Assembly (NCBI GenBank): GCA_032622095.1
Contig: CP136068.1
Coordinates: forward strand, 181,786,796-181,850,795
DNA length: 64,000 nt
DNA from: Siphonodentalium dalli
Taxonomy: Eukaryota; Mollusca; Scaphopoda; Gadilida; Siphonodentaliidae
Direction: 5' to 3'
Made by a program: the position numbers and the translations under genes. Numbering within the stretch: the stretch's first letter is position 1; every line of letters starts with the position of its first letter. The notes beneath the pieces are model-generated. The model saw only the letters and a list, made by a program, of their open reading frames with translations. It had not been told where the DNA came from and made no database searches. This document shows, piece by piece, positions 56,701-64,000 of the stretch.

Positions 56701-57439
56701 CGCATTTCAATGATGATATAACACCATTGTGATTTGAGAACTCAGGGTGAGTCCTGAGAACGTGAGTTCAGAAGTTGTATGGGGAATTACTCTTCGAAGT
56801 TTACATAGGTTTTACCATGTGATTTCCATATTATATCTTATATATAAGCCATATAATAATGTAGTAATACGTTCAACGAAATATAATTTCCATAATTATG
56901 AACTTACGTCGAATCAAATCGGTTCATATCGATCTTATTTGATCCACTTATTCTACTATCCGCGGTATTTACAATATTAAATCGACTTACACTCACTGTG
57001 GCCTGTGCCATAAAACGGAATAACGGGTGTTCTTATTTCGGATCAAATAATAACCCCAATATGAATTATGTGAAAAGTTAGGTCCAATATGAACCTATTT
57101 ACATGAGAATATATTGGCGTGTAATAAATGAAGGGACACAATATGTTTCCTGTGTAATCGCCACCGGTTCTGGAAATTCATCAGTGGAAACTCATTATAA
57201 AGAACGTTCATCTGTTAAGTCAAGTAGGTTATGTTACGATGTGTTTTGGTGAATGGACATTTGTTTATGGGTGTGACTGTACTGTACATTCTGAAGCGGA
57301 AGGAAGTGACGTCATTGCGAGCGAGTTTAGAGAGAGTGTAGAAATACGGGAGAGAGAGAATGGAACTGATAAACAACAAGGCGTTCGCCAAAAGCCAGCG
57401 CGAGCGGGATCTCGAGGTGGATCATACCAGATGATAATT
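53760..57439. other. Long, mostly unique AT-rich stretch
   Basis: No gene accepted. About 57000-57115 is a copy of the dispersed family (CACTGTGGCCTGTGCCATAA, TTAGGTCCAATATGAACCTA). Near 55588 is a small palindrome, CGAGCGCAATGCGCTCTCG. An 80-codon charged frame at 57239-57478 and a 70-codon frame at 56047-56259 are not recognised. A conserved-exon search is the right test here. Confidence 0.4.
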
Positions 57440-57560
57440 CTTTGTGGTGAGTTCTGCTATCCTATCAGGTTCATATAGAACATAAAATCATCCGTTAAGT
57501 CGATTAGGTTCATATAGAGCATCTGTTAAGTCGATTAGGTTCATATAGAGCATAAAACTG
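57440..57560 (+). repeat. Short tandem repeat, three ~30-45-bp units
   Basis: GTTAAGTCGATTAGGTTCAT followed by ATAGAGCATCT or ATAGAGCATAAA, three copies of decreasing perfection. Confidence 0.75.
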
Positions 57561-58349
57561 ACATTAAATCCAAATCAATAAAAATATCACATGCGTGCTC
57601 TTATTCACATCCAGTAAAGTGGTTCTGCTAATTTGCTATTATTCTAGTAGCTCTGTTGCATTGCTATGATTATGGTAGGGCAAACAGATGTCGTTCCGAA
57701 AAAATACTTTTGCAAGATGTTTCTAATTTGAGAAAAAGCCTATAACTGTATGAAACATTCATGAATATATTTTGGAAAATGGATAATGGCTGCGCTGTAT
57801 TTATCATTACGACGTGAATAGCCATCTGTATCATAGTAAGATTGCAACAACTAATACAACCAATCTTAAAATATTTCGCAATATGTATATCTTGAATGTT
57901 TGATAAAAAGACTGCTTTTTCCTGGATATGCCCAGAATTGTCCAAACGCCGCGAAAATGAGAACGTTAGAATAAAACGTTAGAATACATAACGGTACACT
58001 TTTTTCCTGACAGCACCTATTTGCCATAACAGCACCATAGCAATTCAGCAGGACCCACCATCATCATGGAATATTAGAAAGACCACTTTACTAGGCGTGG
58101 ATATGAGCACTGATGTGTTCTACCAGCGAAAACTGGACCACACGAATGCGCACGGTTCCCATGATAATCCGATAATTAATATTGGTTCGTTAATTTTACA
58201 TTGTCCAGTTGACGATCGCCTGTACTAAGACATTAATAGTTTTAATTGTTCGAGAAGTTTTGTCCTTAGTCACTCCTGTTCCCCGGCCATTCATGTACCC
58301 ATTCGTGCGACATTCAGTCGTCAATACAACGGAATCATATCAAACATGT
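57561..58349. other. Unique stretch, no gene seen
   Basis: No repeat recognised. A 91-codon minus-strand frame at 57670-57945 is unsupported. Confidence 0.4.
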
Positions 58350-58997
58350 AACTCATAGTAGTTGAATTGTTGAGTAATTATATATATATATATATAAAGC
58401 ACGTTGATGTAACTCAATTTGATTCAGGCTAGTTGAATTGTTGGTTAATTATGCATTATATTGTTGTAACTAAATTTGATTCAGGCTAGTTGAAATGTTG
58501 AGTAATTATAAATTATATTGTTGAAACTAAATTTGATTTAGGCTAGTTGAATTGTTGAGTAATTATGAATTATATTGTTGTAACTAAATTTGATTCAGGC
58601 TATTTGAATTGTTGGGTATTACGAATTATATTGTTGTTACTAAATTTTATTCAGGCTAGTTGAATTGTTGAGTAATTATGAATTATATTGTTGTAACTAA
58701 ATTTGATACAGGCTAGTTGAAATGTTGAGTAATTATGAATTATATTGTTGAAACTAAATTTGATTTAGGCTAGTTGAATTGTTGGGTAATTATGAATTAT
58801 ATTGTTGTAACTAAATTTGATTCAGGCTGGTTGAATTGTTAGGTAATTATGAATTATATTGTTGTAACTAAATTTGATTCAGGCTAGTTGAAGTGTTGGT
58901 TAATTATGCATTATATTGTTGTAACTAAATTTGATTCAGGCTAGTTGTATTGTTGGTTTATTGTGAATTATATTGTTGTAACTAAATTTGATTCAGG
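58350..58997 (+). repeat. Minisatellite, 57-bp unit, ~11 copies
   Basis: The unit is GGCTAGTTGAATTGTTGAGT, AATTATGAATTATATTGTTG, TAACTAAATTTGATTCA. The landmark GGCTAGTTG falls at 58427 and 58484, exactly 57 bp apart, and continues regularly. A short (TA)n lies in the first copy near 58380-58396. Confidence 0.9.
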
Positions 58998-60489
58998 TAA
59001 CTTGATCACGTCGTCTCCTGCTCTTACTTCTAAACACCGGCCCTCCAATTAAATTATATAATATGGCAAAATTCGTATCAAGATAGACATGGGAATGCTT
59101 TTGTCTGGTATTTCTCAATGATATTCCATATCAAAAACAAAAAGGTTGTATCAAACCTGCTAACACACATGTAATCAAAATGATCAGATTGAAATATTCA
59201 GAGAAACGGTTACCTGCAATTATGCGATACAGTGGTGAGCATCGAAGTTTAACCCACTCTTTGCTGAATGAATTCTCCCACCCATTATGCCATCATACAT
59301 TGGATAATTTATTCAGCTGGGGTGATGTTCACAAAATATTAGCAGATGGCAGACAAAAACATATATAATACCGGTGCTGAAGGATTATTACACATTGGAG
59401 GGACATGTTCTGATACAAGTTCAACAAACGACCTTGAAATTATTATCTGAACAATTCATAAGGGAACTACTCATCTATGAGTAGTTAGCACATTTGTTCA
59501 ATTGTTTTTGTGTTTTATTAACAAACACATATTGTGTGTGTTGCATTGCGAACATGGTGTAATTCTGTATATGGAATGGTTCTAACCTCGACCTCCAGGC
59601 ATGGAGTATAGTCCGTCCATTCCTTGTCCGTGTGCGGTCGTCTATACCATGTGCCGTTGTCTGTGCAGTGCTTGTATGCCTGTGCTGAAAGAACATTTTA
59701 CAGTAGATTAAAATATATTGCATAAATATCGCGTTTATTTTAGGTGCGTTTATTTCAGCGGCGTTTATTTTAGGGGGGTGTATGTTAGCGGCGAACATGT
59801 TAGGGGCGTTTATTTGAGTACGTAAATTAGCGCCACACATATTTGCGCCACACATTACTTTATCTACACTTCTATAGTCATTTATCAATTGGGTGTCAAA
59901 TATCAGTGGAGTATCATTGTACGTCTTTGTGAATTAAGTCATTTGGGGGATTACTTGATATACACTATACACCTGTTACACCGTAGAAACGGGTTATTAT
60001 ATCTAAATACAAATGTGGCACGGATGTTCGCTATCATGATTGCTTTAAAACAGAGTGCAACTTCCCGTACTTAATCTGATTCTTATACGAATAAAGAGCG
60101 TTTATCTGACAAGGACCCCGCTTGGGGCCCCTGTTTGTTTAAGTGATAAAACTAAAACAGTGCATCAAAATTTAAAATTAAATTAATTAAATTTAAAAAA
60201 GTTTAACAACTTTTCGATTTATTTGTATTTAATAGTGCTTTCAAAATTTAAGAAAATAAAAATAAATATGAAGTAAAATATGTGAAAAACTTCAAATTTA
60301 TGCTGAACGAAAACTTGGCACGGAGGTTCGCTGGCATGGTTGCTTTTCAAATAGTGTATATCTGACTAATGTGTAAACACTTGCGCACAGTTGGGGGGAA
60401 TTATTGATTATAGACAAAGGAAACTGAGATGAAGTAAACTGTTATATTATATAAAGCATAATGCAAATTATGTAAGTCAACAACAGCGA
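58998..60489. other. Unique stretch with a 15-bp tandem cluster
   Basis: About 59740-59850 has GGCGTTTATTTTAGG-type units (roughly 15 bp, degenerate), giving a minus-strand frame repeating INAPK-like pentamers. A 62-codon frame at 59180-59368 has an ATG start but is not recognised. Near 60060-60350 the phrase GGCACGGATGTTCGCT.TCATG recurs once (60020 and 60318). Confidence 0.45.
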
Positions 60490-61740
60490 AAACAAACACA
60501 ATCCGTGTATCTTATCATCGTCTTCTGTGCCACCATTACTCTAATCGATGTCTGCTTCAATATGTCCATCGGAGTCTCTTTCAGTTCTTCACTGTCATCA
60601 AAACAAACTGCTAGTGTTTATTCATCCTGATATAACACGCCGATCATTGTCACCTCTGGGTATACGATTATACAAATGCTCCATAATCGTGGTTGTCACT
60701 ATTGTAATCCCGGTATTCGTTCATGATATATACTCGAAAATCAGTCTATTTTTCTACATTCCTTATACTGATTAATAGTAAGACTTCCATAGCATGTCTT
60801 CTTAACTGTTTTATCTTTCTCGTTCCTTTATCGGTGTCTGTTCAATTACTTTCTGCAACATCGGTCTTAACCATTTGAACTGCATGAGGTCAGATCGTCG
60901 CCACTTTAATGTACGGTTATAGGACGTCCTATTCTCGAAAACCAGTTTGAGTTTCGGCCAGGACGTACGACTATTACAATCAGGCGTTAACCTTCCATCA
61001 ACCATGTCTTTGAAATGTCTCCACCGTTAAATATACGGGATAAACATATTTCTTCAAATGCAGGGTACAAGTAACTATTTTTAATATATTCTGTGTAGAT
61101 AATGTATATCAGGAGCTGAATATTGTCATTCCAAACATTAACGTACAACGAGCCAGTGGGTACAGCCACCAGTATTCTAATCTGAATCTGATTCATCTAA
61201 ATTCATTGTCACTGATGATACCAATAATGTTCCAGCAAGTGCTTATTCATCTTGATAACATAACGGAAGCATGCTGCTTATTGTCACATCTTGATCTCGA
61301 TATAAAATTGTAAACATCACCCATCATGTTTGTATGTACTGTACCATGCTGCTGTTGAAATAAAAACTGAATAATCTCGACTATTGTGCAATAATTGATG
61401 GCATATCCATATACTCGAAAGTCGTATCGGCTCCTGTATGTGAGAGTCCATTTGCTATGTTCATTTGAAAAGGCTTCTCCCTCGTCGATGACATTCTGGT
61501 ATATCAACGAATCGTCTCTTTGTTGGCGATTGCCGTGAATAATATGTGTGACCATTCGTAGTTTTCTTGTCTCTGATGTGTTCCGGTTCACTGGGCACAA
61601 GTGTTTATCATCTTCTGCATATCGTATTTGCATACGTCTTCGTGCATCACAATTCTCTCACATAATCATGTTGATGTTACGTGCGTTGTTCACTTCATCA
61701 CACACCTCAAATTGTTTACTTTGTCCCTCGTGACGGTCGA
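60490..61740. other. Diverged duplication, possibly ancient coding
   Basis: The segments at about 60590-60740 and 61230-61410 are similar: AGTG.TTATTCATC.TGATA, ATTGTCAC, TAC GATTATA.AAATG and TATACTCGAAA. On the minus strand the second is open for 128 codons (61247-61633) with TYRSRYDFRVYGYAINYCTI. The first, with stops, gives a similar FEYI...NTGITIVTTTI pattern. Conserved spacing hints at an old duplicated exon or repeat ORF; I recognise no family. Confidence 0.3.
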
Positions 61741-61842
61741 AGTAGTTAGTTCGTTGGGTTGCCGTATCATCATTTTTATAGACATAGTTTATCAGGTGAT
61801 TAAAATATTGGTTTTAAACGGTAGTCCTCTATCGTTGGTTTA

Positions 61843-62293
61843 GGTCAGAAGGAACTAAATGTTTTCCATAGGCCTCAGTGTTAATGTTTGGCCCCACCCA
61901 CTAAATTTGCTACATACGAATTGCACGAAATCGTAAATTTCGTGAAGTCTAACCCTTCGCGCATCTTTTACCATGTATGAGTACAATCCTGACCACACCT
62001 TTTTCAACTTTTCAACACGCGTTTTCCACACTACCCCACTTTTTGCACAAAATTTGAACTGCTGGCGAAAGCAAATACCCTGCCTTATTCTCCCGTCAAT
62101 GTCTTGACACGAACGCATTTCAGACTTGGGAAAACCACATTTATACATGCCATAAGTATTATATCTTTTATATTTGTAAAATATTATTGAAATATTATAC
62201 GCCAATCGCGTGCCAGATTTTTTTTAACTCGTATTCGAGAGTGGGTGTAAAAACGAAAGGGACGTAATTCTACTTATTTAGTTCCTTCTAACC
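61843..62293. mobile_element. Harbinger-like MITE, 451 bp
   Basis: Ends GGTCAGAAGGAACTAAAT and ATTTAGTTCCTTCTAACC are inverted repeats with one mismatch. TTTA flanks both sides (61839-61842, 62294-62297), which includes the TTA typical of PIF/Harbinger insertion. The 116-codon minus-strand frame inside is not a transposase I recognise. Confidence 0.7.
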
Positions 62294-62297
62294 TTTA

Positions 62298-62698
62298 AGG
62301 TCAACTAGTAAATAACTGTGTTTTTCTTTAGCATTCTCAAACGTCCGTAAATGTAATCAGGTATTGGCAGTTCAGTCTGCGTGTTGGATTTTTGTGATGG
62401 TATACTTTTTGGTCCAGTGTTATGACAGTTACATTGCGATGGTCTCTACCTTCTTTAAACAAGTCATTGGTTCGGGAATCATTATTCGCGGAAGTCATTG
62501 AGTCATCCAGCACAATCATATTCCTTACACTCGTGTTGAAGAATGTGTTTCTTTTCTAAATCCAGTGGAACTCCCCAAATAGATTAGGTGCCATCGTGGC
62601 TCTACTAATGTCATACCTCTTTTGTCATACGATTCAGTGGGCTAGTTGATTTATTTTGCTAGCATTCTTCTGTAATACTTTCATGACGAGATATGATT
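62298..62698. other. Unique stretch, no gene seen
   Basis: AT-rich; no repeat or protein-like frame. Confidence 0.4.
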
Positions 62699-63119
62699 TT
62701 ATGGTTTATGGCAATTATGCCAAAGGGGATGTCAGGAATGATAACTTATTGGCAAGGTCCACAAGCACCACACCGACACACCGAGCAGGCAGATAAAAAC
62801 CCGCGTGATGCATCGACTGGTAACCGGAAGGCGTGAACCCACGGCTATCTAAAAGTCAACAAAAACAGTTAGGATAGTAGAACGGTTGATTATTCATCGG
62901 TTATGTGAAGTTTTAATTATGCGATAATAGTATAGGCATATACATGTATATATTGAGTATACAGAGAAGTTACACACCCACAGTTACACACATATAGATA
63001 AAGGTCATCGTAGCATGCATTGGATGAGTATATATACCTGTAGTTCCCGATAAATATAGCTAAGGGTCATCGCAGTGTGCATTGGATGAGAATATATACA
63101 TGTAGTTCCCGATAAATAT
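62699..63119 (-). mobile_element. Retroposon-like insertion, copy 2 (inverted)
   Basis: Begins TTTTATGGTTTATGGCAATT and is the inverse of 53276-53697 over its full length with few differences. It shares GGCAAGGTCCACAAGCACCA, GATGCATCGACTGGTAACCG and the two 66-bp units; part of a third unit follows (TTAAAGGTCTTCGTAG). No long direct repeat was seen around this copy. Confidence 0.75.
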
Positions 63120-64000
63120 AGTTAAAGGTCTTCGTAGTATATTAGATGTATGGATATTGTTTGCAAATTCCCAAATACATGTATATGTTCCGTAGCCCAG
63201 AGACGATCATAATGAATGGGTGACTAAACCAAAATAAATTATAATGACGATACGTCTCGTCTGCTGAAATACCACGTGTTCATCCTGACTCAGCTGTTGT
63301 TTCAAGAAGATTTATATATCTGTGTATATTTTCACAATGTCTTGTCATACTGCATATATTGCTAAATATTTGATCACAATTGGTAGAACAAATTTTACCC
63401 ACACTGGCACCCTACCCATGCAACTGCCACTGACGATATGAGTAATTGTACATTGTACAATACTTATATATTAAGTAGATATGTGCAATTTTGACCAATC
63501 AGTGACCTCCTCCTCACATAACATATCAACATATGATGCGAGGTTGTGGGTGCATTGTACGGAAACCTATATCATCTGCAGAGACTGTTGCTTGATTATA
63601 TCGCGGTGCGTATTTGGCATCGTTTCGAAGCTATCGGTGACTCTATCGACAACATAGCTCGTTTATTACGCAAGTGCTACGATAAGGTTTTGGAATGTTT
63701 TGGCCTATTTTCCCCAGCGTGTACCAACATCACATGCATCATGATTCGGATCAAATCCTGGAACATCTGATATCATGTTTGTCATTTCGATATATTTTAA
63801 TGCGTTAATTTTAATCCTTGTCTCCAATGTGATGTCATGGAGATAATTTAGAGATTGTTTATAATCGAACACGTTTAATCGTAAGATACGGGCGCAGACA
63901 TATTGGTTGATATAAAACGTTATACACATCCGGAAAGAATAAAGGGTAACACTAAATTACGTTTTGCATTGAATAGTGTATAGTGTACACATCGCCTTAT
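63120..64000. other. Unique stretch, no gene seen
   Basis: Two overlapping 74-codon frames near 63546-63929 lie on opposite strands and are not recognised. Confidence 0.4.

Noticed and set aside
59475-59888. A 137-codon minus-strand frame with INAPK-like pentamers, as a pentapeptide-repeat protein
   Set aside because: The pentamers come from a short 15-bp tandem cluster; the rest of the frame is not protein-like and the pattern lacks the (A/C)(D/N)LXX consensus.

Overview
This window is AT-rich, gene-poor eukaryotic DNA made almost entirely of mobile-element remnants and tandem repeats. No complete host gene, rRNA, tRNA gene, CRISPR array or bacterial-type operon is visible. The content suggests a marine invertebrate, most plausibly a lophotrochozoan such as a mollusc. 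The pointers are a Helentron-type element with a GTCY microsatellite, core direct repeats and a terminal stem-loop, a tRNA-derived SINE with an (AATC)n tail, many hairpin MITEs and many minisatellites. This assignment is inference. Nearly all open frames are short, many lack an ATG, and most lie inside repeats.

Layout. 0.5-1.2 kb: nested MITE. 1.9-3.1 kb: cluster of CTTAAG-centred palindromes. 3.78-4.14 kb: 50-bp minisatellite. 4.30-8.36 kb: a foldback transposon with a 6-bp target-site duplication and subterminal arrays of the palindrome GGCGTTTAAACGCC; its left arm is interrupted by a 1.2-kb Helentron-like insertion carrying an endonuclease (EEP) fragment. 9.4-14 kb: piggyBac-like MITEs, hairpins and old direct repeats. 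14.65-21.3 kb: four adjoining tandem arrays (55 bp, CAT-rich microsatellite, 59/60 bp, and about 60 copies of a 59-bp unit). 21.3-25.85 kb: a direct duplication split by a 20-G tract, a GA-rich array, a hairpin element and a 31-bp array.

26.31-31.71 kb: a second large inverted-repeat element (arms about 1.5 kb, TTA duplication). Each arm holds a decayed piece of the same coding sequence, and a 42-bp array fills the centre. 33.4-37.9 kb: ladders of diverged repeats and a SINE flanked by a perfect 73-bp direct repeat. 38.15 and 49.8 kb: LINE reverse-transcriptase fragments. 41.4-42.0 kb: a GC-rich open frame that is the best candidate for real coding sequence. 42.8-49.1 kb: more MITEs of piggyBac-like, Harbinger-like and hairpin types. 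51-53.8 kb: hairpins and a 422-bp insertion flanked by roughly 60-bp direct repeats; a second copy lies inverted at 62.7-63.1 kb. 58.35-59.0 kb: 57-bp minisatellite. 61.84-62.29 kb: a Harbinger-like MITE.

The parts do not form a pathway. They are an archive of transposition, inverted duplication and tandem amplification. The strongest signals are the foldback element with its natural empty-site control, the long direct repeats around two short insertions, and the strict register of the 59-bp array. All repeat matches were made by eye; family names without a protein domain rest on end structure and duplication length.
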